Below are positions 51,978 to 60,821 of a stretch of 64,000 nt of DNA, piece by piece. The stretch covers positions 8,023,501 to 8,087,500 of the forward strand of contig NZ_JAGRPV010000001.1 of assembly GCF_030014955.1 (NCBI RefSeq), written 5' to 3'. A program made the position numbers and the translations under genes. Each line of letters opens with the position of its first letter. Position 1 is the stretch's first letter. Source of the DNA: Cohnella hashimotonis. Lineage in GTDB: Bacteria; Bacillota; Bacilli; Paenibacillales; Paenibacillaceae. The notes beneath the pieces are model-generated. The model was not told where the DNA came from, made no database searches, and saw only the letters and a program-made list of their open reading frames with translations.

Positions 51978-52940
51978 ATGACGATCACGAAGGCAATGGT
52001 CATTGGAGCAACCGGCGGAACGGGTGCCGCAATTACGGAAGAGCTGGTAAGTCGCGGGATCGACACGATTGCGTTCGGGCGTTCACGTCACAAATTAGAG
52101 CAATTCGCGAATCGGCTAGGCAACCCTGCTCATCTGACGCTTGCCGTTGGGGATGCCATGCGACCGGACGATATCGCTTCTCAAGCTGGCGGGGCGGACG
52201 TATGGTTCCATTGCGCGAACGTTCCGTACCACGAGATGACGAGTAAGCTGATTCCGCTGGGCGAGTCGGTGATGGAGGCGGCGGACCGCATGGCTGCTCG
52301 AGTCGTCGCCATTGACGGAATATACCCTTACGGCAGGAGACAATCCAACCCCGTAACCGAGGAGCATCCGAAAGCGCCGCATACGCGAAAAGGTAAAGTT
52401 CGCTTGGACTATGAACGGATGTTGTTTAGCAAGCGGTGGAACAAGGCCAAGGTTGCGATCGCCCGATTGCCGGATTATTACGGACCTACCGCCAACGAAG
52501 CCTCGTATTTGGGCTCGACGCTGGAAGCGATCGCCGCCGGCAAGATGGCGTTTTACATCGGGAATATGCATATTCCCCGCGAATTCGTCTACTTGCCGGA
52601 CGCGGCGGCCATGATTGTCGAGCTGGCGGGTAAAGAAATCGCCTACGGCCAGAATTGGCATATCCCGGGTACCGGGTTAATCGCAGGGCGAGACATCGTG
52701 AAGATTGCGCAATCGGCAAGCGGCAGCGTCAAATCGGTCATTCCGTTAAAGAAGCTGGGCTTGTCTCTACTCGGAATCGGCATGCCTGTTATGAAGGAAG
52801 TGGTGGAAATGCTTTACTTAACAGAAGAGCCTCTGACGCTTAGCCGAGACAAGTACGAGAGGTTCATCGGCCCGGTCGTGGCAACACCGTTCCAAGAGGG
52901 GATCGCCTCAACGATAAAAGCCTTACAAAAGAGAATATAA
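51978..52940 (+). CDS. NAD(P)-dependent epimerase/dehydratase-like protein
   Basis: 320 residues with an intact Rossmann motif AMVIGATGGTGAAITEELVS (about 6-25), then DVWFHCANVPYHEMTSKLIP, VVAIDGIYPYGRRQSNPVTE, IARLPDYYGPTANEASYLGS and the substrate region GKMAFYIGNMHIPREFVYLP. It is an extended SDR distantly paralogous to 49510. Last gene of the TetR cluster with its own degenerate operator at 51936. It may reduce or isomerise the compound that induces the operon. AAAGAGG lies nine bases before the ATG. Confidence 0.87.
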   Translation: MTITKAMVIGATGGTGAAITEELVSRGIDTIAFGRSRHKLEQFANRLGNPAHLTLAVGDAMRPDDIASQAGGADVWFHCANVPYHEMTSKLIPLGESVMEAADRMAARVVAIDGIYPYGRRQSNPVTEEHPKAPHTRKGKVRLDYERMLFSKRWNKAKVAIARLPDYYGPTANEASYLGSTLEAIAAGKMAFYIGNMHIPREFVYLPDAAAMIVELAGKEIAYGQNWHIPGTGLIAGRDIVKIAQSASGSVKSVIPLKKLGLSLLGIGMPVMKEVVEMLYLTEEPLTLSRDKYERFIGPVVATPFQEGIASTIKALQKRI

Positions 52941-53102
52941 CCAATAGCCATCTCAGTAATTATCGTGTTGAGACAGCACAATTGATGAATGAATAGAAAA
53001 ACTCAATTAACGATCATCATAAATTTATGTTAGAGTGTATTTGAGTTTATTCCGAGTGAAAAACTTGAATTTTAATCTCTTTTGCAGGGAGTCCTTTGAG
53101 GG

Positions 53103-53600
53103 ATGAGTGAAATTTATCGTTTAGCGACACAAGAGGATGCGGAGAGAATACAAGAGGTAATCTATGAGGCTTATATCACGATACGCGAGCTTGAGCTTCA
53201 TTGGCCTGCCGCCCATGCGGATTTGGCCATGATCCAGACGAATATCGCTGAACATGAATGCTACGTTTTGGAGATCGATGGTGAAGTGCAAGCTACGGTT
53301 ACCCTGTCTAAAGGCAATGAGCTTAAAGGAATTACGGATCTGCCTTTCCTGAGATGGTTTGCCGTGGATCCTGCGTCTCAGGGAAAAGGGGTGGGCAACA
53401 AGCTGCTCACTTGGGTGGAGGAGCAGATCATTCGCGATAAGTTGGGTGCGCCAGCCGTTACATTAGCGACTGCCGAGAAACATCCATGGCTGCTGCCCAT
53501 GTATGAACGCCGAGGCTATGAACGATTGATGGCCTTTGACCCGGGAAATGGGGACGGGACGATGCATTTATTAAAGAAAAGTGTCGCTCCGGGCAACTAA
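53103..53600 (+). CDS. GNAT-family N-acetyltransferase
   Basis: 165 residues with the GNAT fold. The acetyl-CoA binding motif A is LRWFAVDPASQGKGVGNKLL (about 82-101), preceded by CYVLEIDGEVQATVTLS; motif B is ALPMYERRGYER-like (WLLPMYERRGYERLMAFDPG). The acceptor is unknown; small molecule or N-terminal amine acetylation are both possible. GAGGG lies almost directly before the ATG, which is close. The upstream 52941-53102 stretch is AT-rich and probably holds its promoter. Confidence 0.87.
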   Translation: MSEIYRLATQEDAERIQEVIYEAYITIRELELHWPAAHADLAMIQTNIAEHECYVLEIDGEVQATVTLSKGNELKGITDLPFLRWFAVDPASQGKGVGNKLLTWVEEQIIRDKLGAPAVTLATAEKHPWLLPMYERRGYERLMAFDPGNGDGTMHLLKKSVAPGN

Positions 53601-53675
53601 AGCTTCATTGTTTATGGCGTTGACTTCAGACAGACAAGGCTTATGCGACCGTAGATTCGGGGTCAAACCGGCTAT

Positions 53676-53703
53676 AGCCGTACGGGGGTTCGCCCGTGCG
53701 GCT
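53676..53703. repeat. GC-rich hairpin between convergent genes
   Basis: AGCCGTACGGG pairs with CCCGTGCGGCT with one G-U type mismatch around GGTTCG. There is no clear T tract on either side, so termination activity is uncertain. Confidence 0.5.
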
Positions 53704-53721
53704 AAAGTCGGTACGATGACC

Positions 53722-54198
53722 CTATTTTTTAACCACCGGAACCCAAAATTCGCCGTAGAACGTGCCGTCGCCATTTTCTTTGCGATAAGTCGCATTTGGA
53801 CCGCCGATATAAGCATAGTCCGTGACTTGCGACAAGACTTCGGCAAAAGCGCGGTAAGTCAACTGATCGAACAGAGCTTCCTTGTCGCCGGTTCCTGCGA
53901 CCACGATGTACTCGCTCTCCGGAAACTCGATGATGCGCGTTGCGTCAGTCACCGATTTGCTAGCTTCTACCGCGAAGTAATTCCACGGTCTGCCTTGATA
54001 AACCTCGTTGACTGACCATTCACGATCATCCTTTGCGGCCGCCTTAAGCTTGTCAAAACGCCCGTCAGCCTTCAGTCCTCCCCAGAACGCCGCTTTTTCT
54101 TTTTGCAAAGTCGGCACGTCCCGGAAATTGGATTGTATCGAAAAACCATACGCGGTCAGTGTAAACGACTTTTTGTGTTCGACGGAGTAACTTTCCAC
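53722..54198 (-). CDS. GyrI-like small-molecule-binding domain protein
   Basis: 158 residues of the GyrI-like/effector-binding family: YSVEHKKSFTLTAYGFSIQS, EWSVNEVYQGRPWNYFAVEA, IIEFPESEYIVVAGTGDKEA, GDGTFYGEFWVPVVKK. Such domains bind hydrophobic ligands and are found alone or at the end of AraC/MerR regulators. The GTG at 54198 has AAAGGAG seven bases upstream; a longer frame would run into the upstream gene. It is a tandem paralog of 54221, only 22 bases away, divergent from the WYL regulator at 54824. Confidence 0.82.
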   Translation of the reverse strand: MESYSVEHKKSFTLTAYGFSIQSNFRDVPTLQKEKAAFWGGLKADGRFDKLKAAAKDDREWSVNEVYQGRPWNYFAVEASKSVTDATRIIEFPESEYIVVAGTGDKEALFDQLTYRAFAEVLSQVTDYAYIGGPNATYRKENGDGTFYGEFWVPVVKK

Positions 54199-54220
54199 GA
54201 GAGCGCTCCTTTGCTTAAGA

Positions 54221-54700
54221 TTAGTCGCCTGCTTTTTTCGCGCGAAGCCACATTTCGCCGTAAAATTTGCCGCCTTCAGCCGCTTTGACGAATGTGGAGT
54301 TGCCGGGACCAACGTATTTGTAGTCCGTAATTTCTTGGAGCAGGCCGCCGAATACTTTGCCTGTTATTTCGTCGGCAAGGCGGTCTTTGTCGGCGCCGGT
54401 GCCGGGCACCACGAGGTATTCCCCGGCGAGGAAGTCGAGAACGACCGCGTCTTCCACGTCGTATGCGCCCATCACGCCGAAGCCGCGCCAAGCCTTGCCG
54501 CCGATGACGTAATTGATTTGATATTCCTGCCCGTCAGCAAGCGCGAGAAGCTCGTCCAGCTTGCCGTTTTCAGTGATTTCCGTTTTTTTCGCCGCCGTTT
54601 TTGCCGCATTGCCTGCCCAGTCGTTGTAGTCTTCCAGTATAACGCCGAAAGCAGTCATTTTGTAGTTTTCCGAGACGGTTTGGATGGAGTAGCTAGCCAT
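54221..54700 (-). CDS. GyrI-like small-molecule-binding domain protein
   Basis: 159 residues, paralog of the gene at 53722: YSIQTVSENYKMTAFGVILE, INYVIGGKAWRGFGVMGAYD, VVLDFLAGEYLVVPGTGADK, GGKFYGEMWLRAKKAGD. The ligand pocket Glu and aromatic positions (EYLVV, FYGEMW) are kept in both copies. It is the first gene of a two-gene operon with AAAGGAGAG seven bases before its ATG. Divergent from the WYL-type regulator, with GATAC/GTATC repeats between them. Likely binds or sequesters a toxic compound sensed by the regulator; the ligand is unknown. Confidence 0.83.
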   Translation of the reverse strand: MASYSIQTVSENYKMTAFGVILEDYNDWAGNAAKTAAKKTEITENGKLDELLALADGQEYQINYVIGGKAWRGFGVMGAYDVEDAVVLDFLAGEYLVVPGTGADKDRLADEITGKVFGGLLQEITDYKYVGPGNSTFVKAAEGGKFYGEMWLRAKKAGD

Positions 54701-54736
54701 TATTATTCTCTCCTTTGGGATGATTCTTTACAAGAT

Positions 54737-54817
54737 TGATACTAGTCGCTAAATGTATCAAAAAACGATACTTTTTTTGGCGGATGCCAAAAAGCGATGC
54801 TGCATTTCTGATACAAT
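54737..54817. promoter_or_regulatory. Divergent control region with GTATC/GATAC repeats
   Basis: TGATAC (54737-54742) faces GTATCA (54755-54760), and GTATC (54755-54759) faces GATAC (54767-54771); another TGATAC lies in the extended -10 TGATACAAT (54809-54817) of the WYL gene. These are candidate binding sites for the WYL regulator. The ATG at 54824 begins six bases after the -10. Confidence 0.6.
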
Positions 54818-54823
54818 ACAATC

Positions 54824-55801
54824 ATGAAAAAGACCGAACGAGTGAACCTGATCATGCGGTTTATCAATAACCGCGCGCATTTTACGATTGCGGAGATTCA
54901 GCGGGAGTTCAAGATTTCCCGCGCGACGGCGATCCGCGACATCAACGAGATTCAGGCGATGGGTTTCCCGCTGACGTCCGAGCTTGGGCGCGGGGGCGGC
55001 TACAATGTCCTGCAAAATCAGTACCTGTCCGCCGTCCGTTTCACGCCGGAGGAGCTCAAAGCGATATTTATCAGCTTTATCGCTTCCAAAAATTCGCAGC
55101 TGCCCTATTTGCAAAATCGCCGCTCTATCACAGAAAAACTCATCGGCATCGCATCGCAAGCCCAGCACGACGAGCTGATCGAGCTGAATCATATCTTGCT
55201 TTTTGAAAATACGAATCCTGCGAATCCGAATCTGCTCGAACTCGACGATGCGGCGCCTGCGGAGTTGAATCAGTTGATTTCGCTTGCCGTGCGGGATAAG
55301 CACCTGCGTTTGACTTATGAGCCGAGTATTGGCTGGCCTCAATTGATGGACGTTTTTTTGATTCATATTTTTAACTCAAACGCGCATTGGCTGGTCGAGG
55401 TTTATGATTTTGATACGGATGCGTTTCGGTATTTACCTGTCGAGATGCTGCGGGATTCGGCTATCTCCACGGAGAAGATGAAGCGTTCGGAGCAGGAGAT
55501 TTTAAGCAAAAAACGGCTTGGCGCACGCGAGTCCAATCTGGTTGTAAAGCTTGATTGGACCGGCATTCAGCGCTTTAAGCGCATGCACCCGCCGGGAATT
55601 ATATTGTCCTTTACAGGGATGTTCCAGTCGAGCGGGATTTTTAACGTTCAACTGGACGTGACCGATGCCGAAGCGCTGGCATACTATGCGGATTGGCTTT
55701 TGTTCTTGGGGAAAGGGGTCGAGTTTGAACGGATTCCCGATGAGCTGCGCTTGATATTGGAAGAGCGGTTAAAGGGCAGTGCCGATACGTTGGCAAAATA
55801 A
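54824..55801 (+). CDS. HTH/WYL-domain transcriptional regulator (YafY-like)
   Basis: 325 residues. An N-terminal DeoR-like winged helix (IMRFINNRAHFTIAEIQREF, KISRATAIRDINEIQAMGFP, LGRGGGYNV) is followed by a WYL-type sensor region (about 145-235, LTYEPSIGWPQLMDVFLIHI, LVEVYDFDTDAFRYLPVEML) and a C-terminal WCX domain. Family members repress or activate neighbouring genes in response to small ligands. No Shine-Dalgarno is present and the extended -10 ends six bases upstream, so translation from a leaderless mRNA is expected. Probably regulates the divergent GyrI-like pair. Confidence 0.88.
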   Translation: MKKTERVNLIMRFINNRAHFTIAEIQREFKISRATAIRDINEIQAMGFPLTSELGRGGGYNVLQNQYLSAVRFTPEELKAIFISFIASKNSQLPYLQNRRSITEKLIGIASQAQHDELIELNHILLFENTNPANPNLLELDDAAPAELNQLISLAVRDKHLRLTYEPSIGWPQLMDVFLIHIFNSNAHWLVEVYDFDTDAFRYLPVEMLRDSAISTEKMKRSEQEILSKKRLGARESNLVVKLDWTGIQRFKRMHPPGIILSFTGMFQSSGIFNVQLDVTDAEALAYYADWLLFLGKGVEFERIPDELRLILEERLKGSADTLAK

Positions 55802-55898
55802 ATGCCGGGCGAAGATACCGGGCAACTTAGGCATCGAGGTCGTGTTTTTCGCCCTTATTTGTTACACTAATTTTCATGATGAAGGGGGAGGATGAGCC

Positions 55899-56468
55899 GT
55901 GGGAAGAAAACAGTTGTATACCGAATCGGAGTTGCTGGACGTGACCAAGAGATTGGTTCTGAATCACGGTTACGATGGTTTTCATCTCAAAATGCTGTCC
56001 GAGCACCTTCCCGGCGCACGAAGCACGATTTACCAGTATTACGCCAACAAAGAAGAAATCGTTGCCGCTTGCATGAAGCGGGTGATCTCGAATGTATACG
56101 ACAAGGTGTCTAAAGTCGATGAATCGGATGCGATGGGCGCGCTTCAGGACGTGCTGGCGATATACGTGGAGGAATCCAAGCTTCACCAGCTTCTGGGAGA
56201 TGCCAATAAGATAAACGCGAACAACTCGGAAGCCGCAGCCCGCGATCTCGCGTTCGTCGAGAACGCGCATCTGGATCTCAAAGCGCAGCTCGTGCGTCTT
56301 ATCGAACAGGCGCAGCAGGCGGGAATGCTGAGAAAAGAATTTCCGCTGCCCGTACTGGTCGGCACGTTTTTTCATTTGTTTAACACGCCGAATATGCTGG
56401 AGGTTCCCCCTGCGCAATGGAGTCGGCTGCTGTTTGATATGTGGGTCGGAGGGGCCAGGGGCAGGTAA
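55899..56468 (+). CDS. TetR-family transcriptional repressor
   Basis: 189 residues from a GTG with GGGGGAGG seven bases upstream. Helix-turn-helix: KRLVLNHGYDGFHLKMLSEH, LPGARSTIYQYYANKEEIVA. The C-terminal domain has LDLKAQLVRLIEQAQQAGML. Directly downstream, two copies of TTGACACATGTGTCA lie before the ABC exporter genes, giving an obvious regulatory link. The overall arrangement is like haem- or peptide-responsive TetR/HrtAB units; the ligand is not predictable. Confidence 0.9.
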   Translation: MGRKQLYTESELLDVTKRLVLNHGYDGFHLKMLSEHLPGARSTIYQYYANKEEIVAACMKRVISNVYDKVSKVDESDAMGALQDVLAIYVEESKLHQLLGDANKINANNSEAAARDLAFVENAHLDLKAQLVRLIEQAQQAGMLRKEFPLPVLVGTFFHLFNTPNMLEVPPAQWSRLLFDMWVGGARGR

Positions 56469-56472
56469 GTAT

Positions 56473-56548
56473 TTGACACATGTGTCAATTATGGTGTTTA
56501 ATATTCGAGAAGACGAGTGTGAAGCGCCGAATTTGACACATGTGTCAT
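56473..56548 (+). promoter_or_regulatory. Two TetR operators and promoter of the ABC exporter
   Basis: TTGACACATGTGTCAA (56473-56488) is a perfect 16-base palindrome containing a consensus -35 TTGACA, with a TTTAAT-like -10 18 bases later. TTGACACATGTGTCAT (56533-56548) repeats it just before the ribosome site. Confidence 0.85.
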
Positions 56549-56574
56549 AAAAATGAGAGGGAGGGGAAGATCCT

Positions 56575-57696
56575 ATGTTTTTAGCGATCAGGGAGTTCGC
56601 TCACAGCAAAATGCGATTTTTGATGATTGCTATTATTTTTGTGTTGACGGCATGGTTGGTCTTCATTTTATCGGGATTGGGCAATGGACTATCCACGCTT
56701 GCGGCGTCGACATTCAAGAACATGGATGCCGATTATGTCGTTTTTGAGCATGGGTCGCAATCTTCCATGAGCAAGTCTATATTAAGCGAGCAGACGACAG
56801 GGCAGGCCGGGAAGCTGCCGAACGTCGGAGCCGCGTCGCCCATGGGTATTTCAATGGCCACCGCCCTGACCGGCAAGAGCGACAGGAATGAAGATAAGGT
56901 GGACATCGCCATTGTCGGCGTGAGCCCGGGAAGCTTTTTGGAGCCGCGAGTCGTTGAGGGCGAAGGCCTGTCGCCCGATCGTCCCGACGGCGTTATCGTC
57001 AATGCCACTTTGAAGGACAAGGGGTTTCGCCTGGGCGACCGCTTTCGATTGGACGGTTCGACGGAGTCCTTGACCATCGTGGGTTTTGTCCAGAATCAGA
57101 CCTACAATCACGTAGCTTCTGTATTTGCTTCTCTGTCGGAATGGAGGAAAATCGCCTTCGCGGCCCCGGGGTCGGACAAAGGAATCTCCAATCCGGTCAA
57201 CGCCGTTATGCTGCAAGGCAAAAACATTCGTCCCGGCGACGTAGACGCCCGTCTGTCGGGTACGGACACCGTAACCCGCGCAGCCGCGATCCAGGGCCTA
57301 CCTGGATACAAAGAAGAGAGTGGCTCCATTCTGATGATGCTTGCCTTTTTGCTGACCATTTCCGCATTTGTACTCGGCGTGTTCTTCTACGTAATTACGA
57401 TGCAAAAATGGAACGCTTTCGGCATCATGAAAGCGATCGGAGCAACGAACGGATTTCTGGGCAGAGCGATCGTTTCCCAAGTCCTCGTCTTGTCGGCATG
57501 CAGCGTTGCCGCCGGCATCGTGCTTACGTACGGTACGGCTGCGATCATGCCCAAAGAAATGCCTTTTCAGCTCGATCCGACGCTTCTTGTCGTCTATTCG
57601 ATCCTCCTTCTCGTTATCGCGGTGCTCAGTTCGCTGGTCTCCGTCCGTAAAATGACTAAAATAGATCCGCTGCAAGCGCTCGGGAGGGTCGAATAA
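56575..57696 (+). CDS. ABC exporter permease, FtsX/MacB type (HrtB/DevC-like)
   Basis: 373 residues with the MacB topology: one N-terminal membrane helix (about 15-37), a large extracytoplasmic domain (about 38-250) and three C-terminal helices (about 255-280, 305-325 and 340-362) with the FtsX pattern FGIMKAIGATNGFLGRAIVS. Related permeases (HrtB, DevC) export haem, glycolipids or peptides by a mechanotransmission mechanism. GGGAGGGG lies eight bases upstream. Its stop overlaps the ATPase start by one base (TAATG). Controlled by the TetR sites just upstream. Confidence 0.87.
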   Translation: MFLAIREFAHSKMRFLMIAIIFVLTAWLVFILSGLGNGLSTLAASTFKNMDADYVVFEHGSQSSMSKSILSEQTTGQAGKLPNVGAASPMGISMATALTGKSDRNEDKVDIAIVGVSPGSFLEPRVVEGEGLSPDRPDGVIVNATLKDKGFRLGDRFRLDGSTESLTIVGFVQNQTYNHVASVFASLSEWRKIAFAAPGSDKGISNPVNAVMLQGKNIRPGDVDARLSGTDTVTRAAAIQGLPGYKEESGSILMMLAFLLTISAFVLGVFFYVITMQKWNAFGIMKAIGATNGFLGRAIVSQVLVLSACSVAAGIVLTYGTAAIMPKEMPFQLDPTLLVVYSILLLVIAVLSSLVSVRKMTKIDPLQALGRVE

Positions 57697-58376
57697 TGCC
57701 AAAGGGATTACGCATTCACAATGCCACCAAATATTTCGGCGAGGGCCCGAATCGACTGACGGCGCTGGATCGCGTATCGATTGAAGTCGAACCCGGCGAA
57801 TTCGTTGCCGTCGTCGGCCCGTCCGGTTCCGGCAAGAGCACGTTCCTGTCCGTCGCGGGGGCGCTGCTTCAAGCTTCGGAAGGGGAGGTGGCGGTGAACG
57901 GGAATTCAATCTCCCGACTATCGGCGAGGGAGCTGTCTGCCGTCCGGTTGAACGAGATCGGGTTTATCATGCAGACCTCGAATCTGGTCCCTTATCTGAA
58001 CGTACTCGATCAATTGCTTCTCGTGAAAAGAATGGGCGGAAAGGTCGCCGCTGCGGACAAGGCGCTTGCCCGACAGTTGTTGGAGGGCCTGGGACTTCAT
58101 GCAATGCTGAGAAGTTTCCCGGAGAATCTGTCCGGCGGCGAAAAGCAACGGGTGGCGATCGCGCGGGCGTTCGTCAACGACCCGAGCGTCATATTGGCCG
58201 ACGAACCGACGGCAAGCCTGGATACCAAACGTGCCTATGAAGTGGTCAACCTGATCGCGAATGAAGTAAAATCGCGCCGGAAAGCCGCGATCATGGTTAC
58301 CCACGACGAACGGATGCTAAAACACTGCGACAAAGTGTACCATATGGAAGATGGCAGGTTGTCGCTCGTCCGGTAG
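57696..58376 (+). CDS. ABC exporter ATP-binding protein, LolD/HrtA-like
   Basis: 226 residues with a complete ATPase core: GPSGSGKST (Walker A, about 40-48), [20 protein letters not shown] (signature), [12 protein letters not shown] (Walker B) and MVTHDERM (H-loop). Partners with the FtsX-type permease at 56575 by overlap of one base. The short form without extra domains is typical of MacB-type exporters. No terminator was recognised in the 93-base gap to the MalT-like gene, but the orientation is the same. Confidence 0.92.
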   Translation: MPKGLRIHNATKYFGEGPNRLTALDRVSIEVEPGEFVAVVGPSGSGKSTFLSVAGALLQASEGEVAVNGNSISRLSARELSAVRLNEIGFIMQTSNLVPYLNVLDQLLLVKRMGGKVAAADKALARQLLEGLGLHAMLRSFPENLSGGEKQRVAIARAFVNDPSVILADEPTASLDTKRAYEVVNLIANEVKSRRKAAIMVTHDERMLKHCDKVYHMEDGRLSLVR

Positions 58377-58469
58377 CGCTGCAGTTTAGCCGAACTCAGG
58401 ATTCTGGGCCCTGCTGTCGACATAGTTATTATTAGAACCTATTTTCCGTCGTTTCCGGAGGGTTGCCAG

Positions 58470-60821
58470 TTGATTGTCCAGACCAAGCTATACATTCCAC
58501 GTTTGCGTAACGCTTTAGTGCCGCGGCCGCAGTTAATGCGCAAGCTCGACGAGGGGATGACAGCCAAGTTGACGCTGGTCTCCGCGTCGGCCGGCTACGG
58601 GAAGACGACGGCGCTCGGCGAATGGGCCAGACAAAGCGGCGTCCTTGTGGCGTGGGTATCGCTGGATAAGGAGGATGACGAATGGGTCCCGTTCTGGAGC
58701 TACGTCATCGCTTCGATCCAGAAGCGGATCCCCGGCTTTGCGCGAACCGTCAACCCGCTGCTGGAGAAGGGACCATCCGCGTCGTCCGAATCGCAGGAGC
58801 CCGCGATTTCCGCTTTGCTGAACGAGCTTCGTCAACTGTCCGCCGACCTGGTGGTCGTTCTCGACGATTTTCATCTGATCGAGCTGCCCGCCATTCAGAA
58901 GTCGTTGCGTTATTTGCTGGAGCGCCTGCCTCCCCACGTTCATCTCTATATCGCGAGCCGTACCGATTTGGACATCCCGACCGCCAGTCTTCTGGCCAAG
59001 GGGGAAATGCGGCGCATCACGGTTCAGGATTTGCGGTTTCGTCCGCAAGAAGGTTTGACCTTTTTCTGGGACACGAAGGGTTTGTCGTTGTCCGAACAGC
59101 AGGCGGCCGAATTGTGCGAGCGGACGGAAGGCTGGATCAGCGGCCTGCAGCTCGCGGCGCTCGCGCTTAAGAGCAGCAGCGACATCGCGAGATCGATATG
59201 GCAGTTTGACGGACAACAGCATCATATCGCCAATTATTTGCTCGAGGAAGTGTTCAGTCATCTATCGGACGAGATGCGCGCCTTTTTGCTCCGAACGTCT
59301 ATTCTGAGCCGTATGAATCATGCCTTATGCGAAGCCGTAACGGGACAATCGAACAGTCAGGAGTACCTGCAGCAACTGGAACAATGGAATTTGTTCATCA
59401 GCCCGCTGGACGATCGGCGGGACTGGTACCGATATCACCAGCTGCTGTCTGATTTTCTGCAGCGGCTGTTCGCCCAAAGCGCGCCGGAGGACTGGAGGCT
59501 TGCGCATACTCGCGCGGCCGAATGGCTGGAAAGCCATGGCTTCGAAGAGGATGCGGCCAGGCACTATTTGGAGGGCCGGCAGTACGACGGCGCCGTTCGC
59601 GTGATCGAGAACAATCTGCAGGCTTTCTTGCAGAAGAAGTTCGCTACGCTGAGCAGATGGATCTTGCAGCTGCCGGAGCCCTTCATCTCGAAGCGGCCGA
59701 TGGTCGAGATGTTCTATCTGTTGTTGCTCATCGGCATCCGGCAATGGGATAAGGCCTATGCGAAAGCAGAGCAAGCCAAGCGCCGCTACGAGAACCTGAA
59801 GGGGCAAATGGACGAAACGGAATGGAAGCAAATGATGGGCAATATCTGCTTCGTTTGCGCCTCCGCCAGCTATTTTGAGAAGGACCTGGACCGGGTATCG
59901 GCATATTTCGAGCTCGCGGACCGGTATACGCCGGAAGGCGGCTTCCTTCAAGCGATCGGGGACAATCGCTATAGCGGTTACGAAGAATTCGAGGATCATT
60001 TGTCGTTCATTAACGATTATCGGGCAGCGGCTGCGTTTCTATTGAAGTGGACGACCCGATGGGCGCATCAGAAGGGGCATCCGTTTGCCGGTCGGCTGTA
60101 CGCTTCGTACAGCATGCTGCTTTACGAATGGAACCGGATGGAAGAGGCCGAGCGCTGCATTCGTCACGTCCTTCTCCCCGATGAAGCGCAGTTCAATACG
60201 CGGAGCTTGATGCAGATTTACATCGGCGCCTCGCGAATTCAGCAAACGCTCGGCCGTCCCGCGGAGGCGGCGGAGCTGCTGGTGCGGTTGGAAGAACGGA
60301 TCGAATCTCCGGATTATGCGCTTTTTCGGCGGAAAATAGAAGCGGAGAAGGCTTGTCTGGCCGTGCGGCAGGGCGCATTGGACGCGGCGGCGGAATGGCT
60401 GGAGCGGTGCGGGATGGCCTCGACGGATGAAGTATCGATGAATGGCGTCTCGGCGTATATCACTTTGGCGAACGTGCTCGCAGCATGCGGCCGTACGGAG
60501 GAAGCGTCGGCCTTGGCGGAACGCTTGCAGCAATTGTTCCGGCAAGAGGACCGTCTCCGCGATCGGATTCGAATCCTCATTCTGCAAAGCTTGATCATGC
60601 AACGCACCGGTCGAACGAAGGAGGCGCTCGATCTGCTGACGACCGCTTTGCGCTTGGCGGAGCCGCAGGGGTTCGTTCGCAGCTTCGTGGACGAAGGCCA
60701 GGCGATGGCGGAGCTGCTGAAGTCGATTGAGGCGAGCCCGGTGCCCGAGGCTGACTATGCCGGGCAAATCTTGCGCGCCTTCGCGGATGCAGATCCGCTG
60801 TTCCGGGCGGCTGCGCGTTGA
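58470..60821 (+). CDS. MalT-like STAND protein without the LuxR DNA-binding domain
   Basis: 783 residues. Walker A (VSASAGYGKTTALGEW, about 37-52), Walker B (VVVLDDFHLIELP, about 130-142), winged-helix region and long helical superhelix (about 350-740) match MalT-like regulators, including the REDRLRDRI and RLAEPQGFVRSFVDEG segments also seen in the protein ending at 574. The protein stops at FADADPLFRAAAR, exactly where the LuxR helix-turn-helix should begin, and no helix-turn-helix is found in the next 150 bases. It could be a truncated regulator, or act through protein contacts. TTG start with GGAGGG seven bases upstream. Confidence 0.88.
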   Translation: MIVQTKLYIPRLRNALVPRPQLMRKLDEGMTAKLTLVSASAGYGKTTALGEWARQSGVLVAWVSLDKEDDEWVPFWSYVIASIQKRIPGFARTVNPLLEKGPSASSESQEPAISALLNELRQLSADLVVVLDDFHLIELPAIQKSLRYLLERLPPHVHLYIASRTDLDIPTASLLAKGEMRRITVQDLRFRPQEGLTFFWDTKGLSLSEQQAAELCERTEGWISGLQLAALALKSSSDIARSIWQFDGQQHHIANYLLEEVFSHLSDEMRAFLLRTSILSRMNHALCEAVTGQSNSQEYLQQLEQWNLFISPLDDRRDWYRYHQLLSDFLQRLFAQSAPEDWRLAHTRAAEWLESHGFEEDAARHYLEGRQYDGAVRVIENNLQAFLQKKFATLSRWILQLPEPFISKRPMVEMFYLLLLIGIRQWDKAYAKAEQAKRRYENLKGQMDETEWKQMMGNICFVCASASYFEKDLDRVSAYFELADRYTPEGGFLQAIGDNRYSGYEEFEDHLSFINDYRAAAAFLLKWTTRWAHQKGHPFAGRLYASYSMLLYEWNRMEEAERCIRHVLLPDEAQFNTRSLMQIYIGASRIQQTLGRPAEAAELLVRLEERIESPDYALFRRKIEAEKACLAVRQGALDAAAEWLERCGMASTDEVSMNGVSAYITLANVLAACGRTEEASALAERLQQLFRQEDRLRDRIRILILQSLIMQRTGRTKEALDLLTTALRLAEPQGFVRSFVDEGQAMAELLKSIEASPVPEADYAGQILRAFADADPLFRAAAR

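Noticed and set aside
53676..53703. Rho-independent terminator between GNAT and GyrI-like genes
   Set aside because: The hairpin is good but there is no T run on either side, so it is listed as a repeat only.
58533..59261. Frame antisense to the MalT-like ATPase
   Set aside because: Shadow frame of a GC-rich gene; no start signals or domains.
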